Made by a program: the position numbers and the translations under genes. Of a stretch of DNA of 64,000 nt, positions 16,860 to 26,109 are shown piece by piece. Each line of letters opens with the position of its first letter. Position 1 is the stretch's first letter. The notes under the pieces were generated by a model. The model was not told where the DNA came from. It ran no database searches and saw only the letters and a program-made list of their open reading frames with translations. This DNA is from Streptomyces sp. CB01201 (lineage in GTDB: Bacteria; Actinomycetota; Actinomycetes; Streptomycetales; Streptomycetaceae), in contig NZ_NNBJ01000012.1 in NCBI RefSeq assembly GCF_002803085.1, positions 1 to 64,000 on the forward strand, in the 5' to 3' direction.

Positions 16860-16971
16860 GACCGGCGTCCCGAGACCCTCCCACGCTGATCGAAGCGTCC
16901 ATAAGAGGGGCCTGTTTTCGGCGTTCGGGGCTTTTCACAGGATTCGCATAGGGGCAGAAATACGGGCTTAT

Positions 16972-16987
16972 CCCCGCTCCTGCGGGG
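16972..16987 (+). terminator. Short hairpin after glyA
   Basis: CCCCGC-TCCT-GCGGGG stem-loop about 110 bases after the glyA stop and before the next promoter. It is short, so termination is uncertain. Confidence 0.4.
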
Positions 16988-17018
16988 TACCTGCAACCAT
17001 CTGCCGGATACGAATGTC

Positions 17019-17046
17019 TTCAACCACATGCGCGCGAAGCTAGGGT
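17019..17046 (+). promoter_or_regulatory. Promoter of the wecA-like gene
   Basis: TTCAAC (17019-17024), 16 bases, then TAGGGT (17041-17046) resembles a vegetative HrdB promoter. Transcription would start near 17053, which rules out the GTG at 17047 and supports GTG 17086 as the start codon. Confidence 0.5.
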
Positions 17047-17085
17047 GTGGGGCTGAGATGGCCAGCGATACCTCTGGGGCAGCCC

Positions 17086-18414
17086 GTGCGTGAATACCTG
17101 CTGACGCTGTGCGTCACGGCCGCGGTGACCTACCTGCTCACCGGGCCGGTGCGGAAGTTCGCCATCGCCGTCGGTGCGATGCCGGAGATCCGTGCGCGCG
17201 ATGTGCACCGGGAACCGACGCCGCGGCTCGGTGGCATCGCCATGTTCGGCGGTCTGTGCGCGGGACTGCTGGTCGCCGACCACCTCGACGGCCTCAACGC
17301 CGTCTTCCAGTCGAACGAACCCAGAGCCCTGCTCTCCGGCGCCGCGCTGATCTGGCTGATCGGTGTCCTCGACGACAAGTTCGAGATCGACGCCCTGATC
17401 AAGCTCGGCGGCCAGATGATCGCCGCGGGCGTCATGGTCATGCAGGGTCTGACCATCCTGTGGCTGCCCATCCCCGGCATCGGCTCGGTCTCGCTGACCT
17501 CCTGGCAGGGCACGCTGCTCACGGTCGCGCTCGTCGTGATCACCATCAACGCGGTGAACTTCGTCGACGGCCTCGACGGCCTCGCGGCCGGCATGGTGTG
17601 CATCGCCTCGGCGGCCTTCTTCATGTACGCCTACCGGCTCTGGTACGGGTACGGGATCGAGGCGGCGGCCCCCGCGACGCTGTTCGCCGCCATCCTGATG
17701 GGCATGTGCCTGGGCTTCCTGCCGCACAACATGCACCCGGCCAGGATCTTCATGGGCGACTCCGGCTCGATGCTGATCGGCCTGGTGCTCGCGGCCGGCG
17801 CGATCTCCATCACGGGCCAGGTCGACCCGGACGCGATGAAGCTCAACTTCGGCGGCACCCGCGATGCCACGCACGCGATGCTGCCGGTCTTCATCCCGCT
17901 GCTCATGCCGCTGACGATCATCGCGATCCCGATGGCCGACCTGGTGCTCGCGATCGTCCGCAGGACCTGGAACGGCCAGTCGCCGTTCGCCGCGGACCGC
18001 GGACACCTGCACCACCGGCTCCTGGAGATCGGACATTCGCACAGCCGGGCGGTCCTGATCATGTACTTCTGGTCGGCGCTCATCGCCTTCGGCGCGGTCT
18101 CCTACTCGGTGCACTCCGCGTCGATGTGGATCGTGCTGATGATCGTCGCGCTGAGCGCGGTCGGACTCGTCCTGTTGCTGCTGCCGCGGTTCGCCCCGCG
18201 CACCCCGCAGTGGGCCGAGCGCTTCGTGCCGCCGCGCTACCGGCACGCGCAGGGGGAACCGGAGGCGGTGCACTCGATGGCCGCCGAGGAGGACGAGGCG
18301 GTGCGCGGCGAACGCACTCCCGTGGTCGCCGGAGTCTCCGGCGTCAACGGGGCGACAGCGATCGGCCCCCGTTCGCGTTTCCCCGACCGACGTAAGACCG
18401 GTGCATCGCGCTGA
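17086..18414 (+). CDS. Undecaprenyl-phosphate GlcNAc-1-phosphate transferase (WecA/TagO)
   Basis: 442 aa polytopic membrane enzyme moving GlcNAc-1-P from UDP-GlcNAc to undecaprenyl phosphate, the first lipid-linked step of teichoic-type glycopolymers. Motifs are DVHREPTPRLGG, the VLDDKFEI aspartates, NAVNFVDGLDGLAAG, FMGDSGSMLIG and the GHLHHRLL His motif. About ten or eleven hydrophobic helices, then a polar tail of about 70 residues. GTG 17086 is preferred over 17047 because of the promoter position. It could feed the LCP ligase at 10617. The atp operon follows after 264 bases. Confidence 0.92.
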   Translation: MREYLLTLCVTAAVTYLLTGPVRKFAIAVGAMPEIRARDVHREPTPRLGGIAMFGGLCAGLLVADHLDGLNAVFQSNEPRALLSGAALIWLIGVLDDKFEIDALIKLGGQMIAAGVMVMQGLTILWLPIPGIGSVSLTSWQGTLLTVALVVITINAVNFVDGLDGLAAGMVCIASAAFFMYAYRLWYGYGIEAAAPATLFAAILMGMCLGFLPHNMHPARIFMGDSGSMLIGLVLAAGAISITGQVDPDAMKLNFGGTRDATHAMLPVFIPLLMPLTIIAIPMADLVLAIVRRTWNGQSPFAADRGHLHHRLLEIGHSHSRAVLIMYFWSALIAFGAVSYSVHSASMWIVLMIVALSAVGLVLLLLPRFAPRTPQWAERFVPPRYRHAQGEPEAVHSMAAEEDEAVRGERTPVVAGVSGVNGATAIGPRSRFPDRRKTGASR

Positions 18415-18486
18415 CGATTTGCCGCGTCGATGCCCAATACCAGACATCTCGCAGCCGGTTGTGCACAAACGCGCGGCGTCACTCTC

Positions 18487-18508
18487 AAGTGTGCCGACCG
18501 TCACACTT
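18487..18508. promoter_or_regulatory. Inverted repeat in the atp operon upstream region
   Basis: AAGTGTG (18487-18493) and CACACTT (18502-18508) form a 7-bp dyad around eight bases. A second small dyad, GTGA..TTCAC, follows near 18537-18550. They lie in the 264-bp gap before atpI and may be operator sites; no regulator is assigned. Confidence 0.4.
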
Positions 18509-18678
18509 CCATGGTAAAGACCTCATCAAATAGTTTGTGATACGGTTCACGAGACCCGGCGCCAGAGCCGAAGGACCGTAGTGCGACGGTCCGTTGGCCC
18601 GAGGGACCAACTCGGCCCGGGCTTACGCTCGTCCATGACGACACCACTTTGCCCCCACCAGCAAGCGGAGCTGCCGCC

Positions 18679-19116
18679 ATGCCGTCCAACGACGCACGCA
18701 CTCTTCTCCCCACCGTCCTACCCACCGCTGCCGCGGGCGCTGTTGCCGCCGTGATCAGCGGTGTGGTCGCGGGCGGCAAGGGAGCGGTGGGCGCCATCGT
18801 CGCGACGCTGGTCGTGATCCTCTTCATGGGCATCGGACTCGTCGTCCTGGAACGCACTGCCAAATCGCTTCCGCATCTGTTCCAGGCGATGGGACTGATG
18901 CTGTACACCGCGCAGTTGCTCCTGCTCTTCATCTTTGTCGCGGTCTTCAAGAACACGACGCTGTTCAACCCCAAATGCTTCGCCGCCACCCTCGTCGCGC
19001 TGACCCTCGTCTGGATCGGCGCACAGGCGCGTGCGCACATGAAGGCGAAGATTCTTTACGTCGAACCGGATACCGCCGAGGGCAGCAAGCCCGAAAAGAC
19101 GGGGCCGTCGTCGTGA
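18679..19116 (+). CDS. atpI: ATP synthase accessory protein I
   Basis: 145 aa membrane protein with four predicted helices and a polar C-terminus ending EGSKPEKTGPSS. It is the first gene of the atp operon, where AtpI helps assemble the c-ring. Sequence conservation is low, as usual, so the call rests mainly on position, size and topology. GGAG precedes ATG 18679. A 225-base gap with no gene separates it from atpB. Confidence 0.85.
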   Translation: MPSNDARTLLPTVLPTAAAGAVAAVISGVVAGGKGAVGAIVATLVVILFMGIGLVVLERTAKSLPHLFQAMGLMLYTAQLLLLFIFVAVFKNTTLFNPKCFAATLVALTLVWIGAQARAHMKAKILYVEPDTAEGSKPEKTGPSS

Positions 19117-19341
19117 ACGGTAGGGCCGGAATAAATGCGTGTTCAGGACCCTGCTATCGTCCGGTGCCAACTGCGGCACTGCGGGCGCGGGCATCTGAGC
19201 TGACGCCTGCTCAATCGCGAGGCTTGATGCCCGACCGCCGCCCCATCATCCGTAACACCAGTCCAGTGCCGAACCGCGGCTGTGCGCCGCGCCGACACAA
19301 CGAGGTTGCCGTACCTATGCGCCACGCTGAAGGAGCCCGCG

Positions 19342-20169
19342 GTGAGTGCTGACCCGACGCAGGTGCTCGCCTTCGATCCGAGCTGCCACATCTTCCAGTC
19401 GAACGGCTGTGGCTTCGAGGGTCCCGGCCTGCACTCGTTCCTCTTCGAGCCGCTCTGGGGCGACACCAACGGCCTGTACTTCAACAAGCCGATGCTGCTG
19501 GCCCTGCTGGGCTCGGTCGTCATCGTCGGCTTCTTCTGGGCGGCCTTCCGCAAGCCCCAGGTGAAGTCTCCCGGCAAGCTCCAGATGATCGGCGAGGCCG
19601 GCTACGACTTCGTGCGCCGCGGAATCGTCTACGAGACGATGGGCAAGAAGGAGGGCGAGAAGTGGGTCCCCCTCATGGTCTCGCTGTTCTTCTTCGTCTG
19701 GATGATGAACCTCTGGTCGATCATCCCGCTCGCCCAGTTCCCGGTGACGTCGATCATCGCGTACCCCGCGGTGCTCGCCGCGATCGTCTACATCTGCTGG
19801 ATGAGCGTCACCTTCAAGCGGCACGGCTTCGTCGGCGGCTTCAAGAACCTCACCGGCTACGACAAGTCGCTCGGCGCCGTCCTGCCGCTGGTCATGGTCA
19901 TCGAGTTCTTCTCGAACGTGCTGGTCCGGCCCTTCACGCACGCGGTGCGACTCTTCGCGAACATGTTCGCCGGTCACACCCTGCTGCTCCTGTTCACGAT
20001 CGCCAGCTGGTACATGCTCAACGGCATCGGCATCGCGTACTCCGGCGTCTCGTTCGTGATGGTCATCGTGATGACCGGCTTCGAGCTCTTCATCCAGGCC
20101 GTTCAGGCATATGTGTTCGTGCTCCTGGCCTGCAGCTACCTCCAGGGTGCTGCCGCCGAGCACCACTGA
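19342..20169 (+). CDS. atpB: ATP synthase Fo subunit a
   Basis: 275 aa. Five to six membrane helices form the proton half-channels. The essential arginine is in HAVRLFANMFAGH, and the C-terminal ELFIQAVQAYVFVLL matches the family. GTG 19342 is chosen for the AAGGAG eight to thirteen bases upstream; the frame is open further but without similarity. The N-terminus SADPTQVLAFDPSCHIFQSN is streptomycete. Confidence 0.97.
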   Translation: MSADPTQVLAFDPSCHIFQSNGCGFEGPGLHSFLFEPLWGDTNGLYFNKPMLLALLGSVVIVGFFWAAFRKPQVKSPGKLQMIGEAGYDFVRRGIVYETMGKKEGEKWVPLMVSLFFFVWMMNLWSIIPLAQFPVTSIIAYPAVLAAIVYICWMSVTFKRHGFVGGFKNLTGYDKSLGAVLPLVMVIEFFSNVLVRPFTHAVRLFANMFAGHTLLLLFTIASWYMLNGIGIAYSGVSFVMVIVMTGFELFIQAVQAYVFVLLACSYLQGAAAEHH

Positions 20170-20245
20170 CCGTCCGCTCCCTCCATACCCCCAGTCGTCC
20201 GGTGGCCAACCCCCACCGGTCCGTGAAAGAGAAGGAAGAACTGGC

Positions 20246-20482
20246 ATGTCCCAGATCCTCGCTGCCTCCACCGGCGTCACCGGCTCGCTCAGCTCCATCG
20301 GTTACGGCCTCGCCGCGATCGGCCCGGGCGTCGGCGTCGGCATCATCTTCGGTAACGGCACGCAGGCTCTCGCCCGTCAGCCCGAAGCGGCCGGCCTCAT
20401 CCGCGCCAACCAGATCCTGGGTTTCGCCTTCTGTGAGGCGCTCGCCCTGATCGGTCTGGTCATGCCGTTCGTCTACAGCTGA
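20246..20482 (+). CDS. atpE: ATP synthase Fo subunit c
   Basis: 78 aa helical hairpin of the rotor ring. Glycine-rich helix 1 (GYGLAAIGPGVGVG), polar loop ARQPEA, and the proton-carrying carboxylate E64 in helix 2 (GFAFCEALALIGL). GAAGGAAG precedes the ATG. It is 76 bases after atpB and 41 before atpF. Confidence 0.98.
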   Translation: MSQILAASTGVTGSLSSIGYGLAAIGPGVGVGIIFGNGTQALARQPEAAGLIRANQILGFAFCEALALIGLVMPFVYS

Positions 20483-20523
20483 CGAACAGTCACGACTAGA
20501 CCGATCCGACGAAAGGCACTGAT

Positions 20524-21072
20524 GTGAACCTCACCATGGTTCAGCTGGCGGCCGAGGGCAAGGAAAACCCCCTCGTCCCGCCGTGGCCTGAGCTCGTCAT
20601 CGGCCTCCTCGCCTTCGTCATCGTCTTCGGCTTCCTCGCCAAGAAGCTCCTCCCGAACATCAACAAGGTTCTGGACGAGCGTCGCGAGGCCATCGAAGGC
20701 GGTATCGAGAAGGCCGAGGCCGCTCAGACCGAGGCCCAGAGCGTCCTTGAGCAGTACAAGGCGCAGCTCGCCGAGGCCCGCCACGAGGCTGCCCGCCTGC
20801 GCCAGGAGGCGACCGAGCAGGGCACCGCGCTCATCCAGGAGATGAGGGCGGAAGGCCAGCGGCAGCGTGAGGAGATCATCGCTGCCGGCCACGCCCAGAT
20901 CGAGGCCGACCGCAAGGCCGCCGCGCACTCGCTCCGTCAGGACGTGGGCAAGCTGGCGACCGACCTGGCCGGCAAGCTGGTCGGCGAGTCCCTTGAGGAC
21001 CACGCCCGCCAGAGCCGCACCATCGACCGTTTCCTCGGCGAGCTTGAGGAGAAGGCCGAGGCCGTCCGATGA
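20524..21072 (+). CDS. atpF: ATP synthase Fo subunit b
   Basis: 182 aa peripheral-stalk subunit. One membrane helix (about 22-42, PELVIGLLAFVIVFGFLA) is followed by a long Ala/Glu/Gln/Arg-rich coiled coil that dimerises and binds delta. GTG 20524 gives MNLTMVQ; the in-frame ATG 20536 is an alternative. The last four bases overlap the atpH ATG (ATGA). Confidence 0.97.
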   Translation: MNLTMVQLAAEGKENPLVPPWPELVIGLLAFVIVFGFLAKKLLPNINKVLDERREAIEGGIEKAEAAQTEAQSVLEQYKAQLAEARHEAARLRQEATEQGTALIQEMRAEGQRQREEIIAAGHAQIEADRKAAAHSLRQDVGKLATDLAGKLVGESLEDHARQSRTIDRFLGELEEKAEAVR

Positions 21073-21884
21073 ACGGTGCGAGCCGCGAGGCACTGGCCGC
21101 CGCACGTGAGCGTCTCGACGTTCTGATGGACAGCACGTCCGTCGACGCGGCGAAGCTCGGCGACGAGCTGGCCGCCGTCACCACGCTGCTCGACCGCGAG
21201 GTCTCGCTGCGTCGGGTCCTGACCGACCCGGCGCAGGCCGGCGAGGCCAAGGCCGAGCTGGCCGGGCGTCTGCTCGGCGGCCAGGTGGGCGGCGAGACCG
21301 CCGACCTGGTGAGCGGCATGGTCCGCTCCCGCTGGTCGCAGTCCCGTGACCTGGTGGACTCGCTGGAGGAACTGGCGAGCACCGCCGACCTCACCGCCGC
21401 GCAGCAGTCGGGCGCTCTGGACGACGTCGAGGACGAGCTGTTCCGGTTCGGCCGCATCGTCACCTCCAGCCCCGCACTGCGCTCCGCGCTCACCAGCCGC
21501 ACCGCCACGGTCGCGGCCAAGGGCGAGCTGCTGCGCAGCCTGCTGGGCGGCAGGGCGAACCCGGTCACCGAGCGTCTGGTCGTCCGTCTGGTGACCCGGC
21601 CGCGTGGACGTAGCCTGGAATCGGGACTTGAGTCCCTCTCCAAGCTCGCCGCGGGCCGTCGGGACCGGATGGTGGCCGTGGTCACCTCGGCGATCCCGCT
21701 GACCGACATCCAGAAGGCGCGTCTCGGCGCGGCTCTGGCGAAGATCTACGGCCGCCAGATGCACCTGAACCTCGACGTGGACCCCGAGGTCCTCGGCGGG
21801 ATCTCGGTGCGCGTCGGCGACGAGGTCATCGAAGGCACCATCGCGGAGCGCCTCGAAGAGGCGAACCGGCGGCTGGCTCGCTGA
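21069..21884 (+). CDS. atpH: ATP synthase F1 subunit delta
   Basis: 271 aa, longer than the roughly 180 aa of most bacteria, as is usual in actinobacteria. The C-terminal LNLDVDPEVLGGISVRVGDEVIEGTI is the conserved OSCP/delta signature. The extended N-terminal part is helical. It links the F1 head to the b stalk. It overlaps atpF by four bases. The 139-base gap to atpA contains a GC-rich repeat hairpin. Confidence 0.96.
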   Translation: MNGASREALAAARERLDVLMDSTSVDAAKLGDELAAVTTLLDREVSLRRVLTDPAQAGEAKAELAGRLLGGQVGGETADLVSGMVRSRWSQSRDLVDSLEELASTADLTAAQQSGALDDVEDELFRFGRIVTSSPALRSALTSRTATVAAKGELLRSLLGGRANPVTERLVVRLVTRPRGRSLESGLESLSKLAAGRRDRMVAVVTSAIPLTDIQKARLGAALAKIYGRQMHLNLDVDPEVLGGISVRVGDEVIEGTIAERLEEANRRLAR

Positions 21885-21959
21885 CCCCGGGGTCGGCACA
21901 GCAACTGAATTAGCAACACCTGCGGCCCGGTTGGGCCGTGCAGAAATTGCAGAAGATTC

Positions 21960-21983
21960 CTGGGGGTCGGCCCCCAGACCCCC
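21960..21983. repeat. GC-rich hairpin repeat between atpH and atpA
   Basis: CTGGGGG (21960-21966), TCGG loop, CCCCCAG (21971-21977), then ACCCCC. It closely resembles the unit at the prmC start and the longer arrays at 27.1 and 35.0 kb. It lies within the atp transcript and could alter mRNA stability or local termination. Confidence 0.65.
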
Positions 21984-22023
21984 TTAGAAACTTCGGGCCC
22001 AACAAGGAGAGCAGGGAACCCAG

Positions 22024-23616
22024 ATGGCGGAGCTCACGATCCGGCCGGAGGAGATCCGGGACGCGCTGGAGACCTTTGTCCAGTCGTACCAGCCGGACGC
22101 GGCCTCGCGCGAGGAGGTCGGTACGGTCAGCGTTGCCGGCGACGGCATCGCGAAGGTCGAGGGACTTCCCTCGGCCATGGCGAACGAGCTGCTGCGGTTC
22201 GAGGACGGAACCCTTGGTCTCGCCCTCAACCTTGAGGAGCGCGAGATCGGTGCGATCGTCCTCGGCGAGTTCAGCGGAATCGAAGAGGGCCAGCCGGTGC
22301 AGCGCACCGGTGAGGTGCTCTCGGTCGGCGTAGGCGAGGGTTACCTCGGCCGCGTCGTCGACCCGCTCGGCAACCCGATCGACGGCCTCGGCGAGATCGA
22401 GACCGACGGCCGCCGCGCCCTGGAGCTCCAGGCTCCGGGCGTCATGGTCCGTAAGTCGGTGCACGAGCCGATGGCGACCGGTTACAAGGCCGTCGACGCG
22501 ATGGTGCCGATCGGCCGTGGCCAGCGTCAGCTGATCATTGGTGACCGTCAGACCGGCAAGACCGCTCTGGCCGTCGACACGATCATCAACCAGCGCGACA
22601 ACTGGCGCTCGGGCGACCCGAAGAAGCAGGTCCGCTGCATCTACGTCGCCATCGGCCAGAAGGGCTCGACCATCGCCTCCGTGCGTGGCGCCCTGGAAGA
22701 GGCCGGCGCGCTGGAGTACACGACGATCGTCGCCGCGCCCGCGTCCGACCCGGCCGGCTTCAAGTACCTTGCGCCGTACACCGGTTCGGCCATCGGCCAG
22801 CACTGGATGTACGACGGCAAGCACGTCCTCATCATCTTCGACGACCTGTCGAAGCAGGCCGACGCCTACCGCGCCGTGTCCCTGCTGCTGCGCCGTCCGC
22901 CGGGCCGCGAGGCCTACCCGGGCGACGTCTTCTACCTGCACTCGCGTCTGCTGGAGCGCTGCGCGAAGCTGTCGGACGACATGGGCGCCGGTTCGATGAC
23001 GGGTCTGCCGATCGTCGAGACCAAGGCGAACGACGTGTCGGCGTTCATCCCGACCAACGTCATCTCCATCACCGACGGCCAGTGCTTCCTGGAGTCGGAC
23101 CTGTTCAACGCCGGTCAGCGCCCCGCGCTGAACGTCGGTATCTCCGTCTCCCGAGTCGGTGGTTCCGCGCAGCACAAGGCCATGCGCCAGGTGTCCGGCC
23201 GACTGCGTGTCGACCTCGCCCAGTACCGCGAGCTGGAGGCGTTCGCCGCCTTCGGTTCCGACCTGGACGCCGCTTCCAAGGCCTCCCTTGAGCGCGGTAA
23301 GCGCATGGTCGAGCTGCTGAAGCAGCCGCAGTACTCGCCGTTCCCGGTCGAGGAGCAGGTCGTCTCCATCTGGGCCGGCACCACCGGCAAGATGGACGAC
23401 GTGCCCGTGGAGGACATCCGCCGCTTCGAGGCCGAGCTGCTGGAGTACCTGCGCCGCGAGCGCAAGGAGCTCCTCACCTCGATCGCCGAGGGCGCCAAGA
23501 TGTCGGACGACACGCTCCAGTCCGTGGCCGACGCCATCGCCGGCTTCAAGCGGCAGTTCGAGACCTCGGACGGCAAGCTCCTGGGCGACGACGCGCCGGT
23601 CAGCACCAGCAAGTGA
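22024..23616 (+). CDS. atpA: ATP synthase F1 subunit alpha
   Basis: 530 aa non-catalytic nucleotide-binding subunit. P-loop GDRQTGKTALA, Walker B VLIIFDDLSKQA, the PGREAYPGDVFYLHSRLLER block, and the alpha arginine-finger region SVSRVGGSAQ. The C-terminus is a short acidic tail. ATG 22024 has AAGGAGAG further upstream. Followed by atpG after 23 bases. Confidence 0.98.
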   Translation: MAELTIRPEEIRDALETFVQSYQPDAASREEVGTVSVAGDGIAKVEGLPSAMANELLRFEDGTLGLALNLEEREIGAIVLGEFSGIEEGQPVQRTGEVLSVGVGEGYLGRVVDPLGNPIDGLGEIETDGRRALELQAPGVMVRKSVHEPMATGYKAVDAMVPIGRGQRQLIIGDRQTGKTALAVDTIINQRDNWRSGDPKKQVRCIYVAIGQKGSTIASVRGALEEAGALEYTTIVAAPASDPAGFKYLAPYTGSAIGQHWMYDGKHVLIIFDDLSKQADAYRAVSLLLRRPPGREAYPGDVFYLHSRLLERCAKLSDDMGAGSMTGLPIVETKANDVSAFIPTNVISITDGQCFLESDLFNAGQRPALNVGISVSRVGGSAQHKAMRQVSGRLRVDLAQYRELEAFAAFGSDLDAASKASLERGKRMVELLKQPQYSPFPVEEQVVSIWAGTTGKMDDVPVEDIRRFEAELLEYLRRERKELLTSIAEGAKMSDDTLQSVADAIAGFKRQFETSDGKLLGDDAPVSTSK

Positions 23617-23639
23617 CGACGACGGAAGGGACCTGACTC

Positions 23640-24557
23640 ATGGGAGCGCAGCTCCGGGTCTACAAGCGTCGCATCCGATCCGTCACCGCGACCAAGAAGA
23701 TCACCAAGGCGATGGAGATGATCGCCGCCTCGCGCATCGTCAAGGCGCAGCGCCAGGTGGCGGCCTCCACGCCGTACGCGACCGAGCTCACCCGTGCGGT
23801 GACCGCGGTGGCGACCGGCTCCACCACCAAGCACCCGCTCACCACCGAGGCCGAGGCCCCGACCCGCGCCGCGGTCCTGCTCGTCACGAGCGACCGCGGT
23901 CTGGCCGGCGGCTACTCCTCCAACGCCATCAAGGCCGCGGAGCGGCTCTCGGAGCGGCTGCGCGGCGAGGGCAAGGAGGTCGACACGTACATCGTCGGCC
24001 GCAAGGGTGTCGCCTACTACGGCTTCCGTGAGCGCAAGGTCTCACAGTCGTGGACCGGCTTCACCGACAGCCCGACCTACGCGGACGCCAAGCAGGTGGC
24101 CGCACCGCTGATCGAGGCCATCCAGACGGAGACGGCCGAGGGCGGAGCGGACGAACTGCACATCGTCTTCACGGAGTTCGTGTCGATGATGACGCAGACG
24201 CCGGTCGACAACCGGATGCTGCCGTTGTCGCTGGAGAAGGCTCAGGAACAGACGGGCACGAAGGACGAGATCCTTCCGCTCTTCGACTTCGAGCCGTCGG
24301 CGGAGGACGTCCTCGACGCCCTGCTGCCGCGCTACGTCGAAAGCCGCATCTACAACGCGCTGCTTCAGTCGGCCGCTTCCGAGCACGCCGCCCGTCGCCG
24401 CGCGATGAAGTCGGCCACCGACAACGCCGGAGAGCTCATCAAGAGCCTCTCCCGGCTTGCCAACGCGGCCCGCCAGGCCGAAATCACCCAGGAAATCAGC
24501 GAGATCGTCGGTGGCTCCAGTGCGCTGGCCGACGCGACCGCGGGGAGTGACAAGTAA
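23640..24557 (+). CDS. atpG: ATP synthase F1 subunit gamma
   Basis: 305 aa rotor shaft. The N-terminal RRIRSVTATKKITKAMEMIA and C-terminal RRRAMKSATDNAGELIKSL helices form the antiparallel coiled coil. The Rossmann-like middle includes LLVTSDRGLAGGYSSN. GGAAGGGA precedes the ATG. Its TAA shares one base with the atpD ATG. Confidence 0.98.
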   Translation: MGAQLRVYKRRIRSVTATKKITKAMEMIAASRIVKAQRQVAASTPYATELTRAVTAVATGSTTKHPLTTEAEAPTRAAVLLVTSDRGLAGGYSSNAIKAAERLSERLRGEGKEVDTYIVGRKGVAYYGFRERKVSQSWTGFTDSPTYADAKQVAAPLIEAIQTETAEGGADELHIVFTEFVSMMTQTPVDNRMLPLSLEKAQEQTGTKDEILPLFDFEPSAEDVLDALLPRYVESRIYNALLQSAASEHAARRRAMKSATDNAGELIKSLSRLANAARQAEITQEISEIVGGSSALADATAGSDK

Positions 24558-25999
24558 TGACGACCACTGTTGAGACGGCCGTTGCCACGGGCCGCGTCGC
24601 CCGGGTCATCGGCCCGGTCGTCGACGTGGAGTTCCCCGTCGACGCGATGCCGGACATCTACAACGCGCTGCACGTCCAGGTGGCCGACCCGGCCGAGGAC
24701 GGCAAGCTCAAGACGCTGACGCTCGAAGTCGCCCAGCACCTGGGTGACGGCATCGTCCGCGCGATCTCGATGCAGCCCACCGACGGCCTGGTCCGCCAGG
24801 CCCCGGTGACCGACACGGGCAACGGCATCACGGTGCCGGTCGGCGACTTCACCAAGGGCAAGGTGTTCAACACCCTCGGTGAGGTGCTGAACAAGCCCGA
24901 GGAGAACGCCAACATCGGCGAGCGCTGGCCGATCCACCGCAAGGCCCCCAACTTCGACCAGCTTGAGTCGAAGACCGAGATGTTCGAGACCGGCGTCAAG
25001 GTCATCGACCTTCTCACCCCGTACGTCAAGGGTGGAAAGATCGGCCTGTTCGGTGGTGCCGGTGTCGGCAAGACCGTCCTCATCCAGGAAATGATCTACC
25101 GCGTGGCCAACAACCACGACGGTGTGTCGGTGTTCGCCGGCGTCGGTGAGCGCACCCGTGAGGGCAACGACCTCATCGAGGAGATGCAGGACTCGGGCGT
25201 CATCGACAAGACCGCCCTGGTCTTCGGTCAGATGGACGAGCCGCCGGGCACGCGTCTGCGGGTCGCCCTGGCCGGTCTGACGATGGCGGAGTACTTCCGT
25301 GACGTCCAGAAGCAGGACGTCCTCTTCTTCATCGACAACATCTTCCGGTACACCCAGGCGGGTTCCGAGGTGTCGACCCTGCTCGGCCGCATGCCCTCCG
25401 CGGTGGGCTACCAGCCGAACCTGGCCGACGAGATGGGTCTCCTCCAGGAGCGCATCACCTCGACCCGTGGTCACTCGATCACCTCGATGCAGGCGATCTA
25501 CGTCCCCGCGGACGACCTGACCGACCCGGCCCCGGCCACCACGTTCGCCCACCTCGACGCGACGACGGTTCTCTCCCGTCCGATCTCCGAGAAGGGCATC
25601 TACCCGGCCGTGGACCCGCTGGACTCCACGTCCCGCATCCTGGACCCGCGCTACATCGCGCAGGAGCACTACGACGCCGCCATGCGCGTCAAGACGATCC
25701 TGCAGAAGTACAAGGACCTCCAGGACATCATCGCCATCCTCGGCATCGACGAGCTCGGCGAAGAGGACAAGCTGGTCGTGCACCGCGCCCGCCGCGTGGA
25801 GCGCTTCCTGTCGCAGAACACGCACGTCGCCAAGCAGTTCACCGGCGTCGACGGTTCGGACGTTCCGCTGGAAGAGTCGATCACGGCGTTCAACCAGATC
25901 TGCGACGGCGAGTACGACCACTTCCCCGAGCAGGCGTTCTTCATGTGCGGTGGCCTGGAAGACCTCAAGGCCAACGCCAAGGAGCTGGGCGTCTCCTGA
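24557..25999 (+). CDS. atpD: ATP synthase F1 subunit beta
   Basis: 480 aa catalytic subunit. P-loop GGAGVGKTVL, Walker B DVLFFIDNIFRYTQAGSE, catalytic glutamate in GVGERTREGNDL, and the DELSEED-region equivalent DELGEEDKL. It overlaps atpG by one base, so the two are translationally coupled. A hairpin separates it from atpC. Confidence 0.98.
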   Translation: MTTTVETAVATGRVARVIGPVVDVEFPVDAMPDIYNALHVQVADPAEDGKLKTLTLEVAQHLGDGIVRAISMQPTDGLVRQAPVTDTGNGITVPVGDFTKGKVFNTLGEVLNKPEENANIGERWPIHRKAPNFDQLESKTEMFETGVKVIDLLTPYVKGGKIGLFGGAGVGKTVLIQEMIYRVANNHDGVSVFAGVGERTREGNDLIEEMQDSGVIDKTALVFGQMDEPPGTRLRVALAGLTMAEYFRDVQKQDVLFFIDNIFRYTQAGSEVSTLLGRMPSAVGYQPNLADEMGLLQERITSTRGHSITSMQAIYVPADDLTDPAPATTFAHLDATTVLSRPISEKGIYPAVDPLDSTSRILDPRYIAQEHYDAAMRVKTILQKYKDLQDIIAILGIDELGEEDKLVVHRARRVERFLSQNTHVAKQFTGVDGSDVPLEESITAFNQICDGEYDHFPEQAFFMCGGLEDLKANAKELGVS

Positions 26000-26014
26000 C
26001 GCGCCCGACCGCGC

Positions 26015-26041
26015 GAAGGGGCGGGTGCGTCCCGCCCCTTC
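26015..26041 (+). terminator. Hairpin between atpD and atpC
   Basis: A perfect 11-bp stem, GAAGGGGCGGG (26015-26025) with CCCGCCCCTTC (26031-26041), and a five-base loop, 15 bases after the atpD stop. It may attenuate or process the transcript so that less atpC is made, matching one epsilon to three beta. Confidence 0.7.
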
Positions 26042-26109
26042 GTGTACGCCTACTAGAATTCGACCCAACACCCGGCCGAACCGCCGGGTGGTGACCCGAG
26101 GAGCCAACC

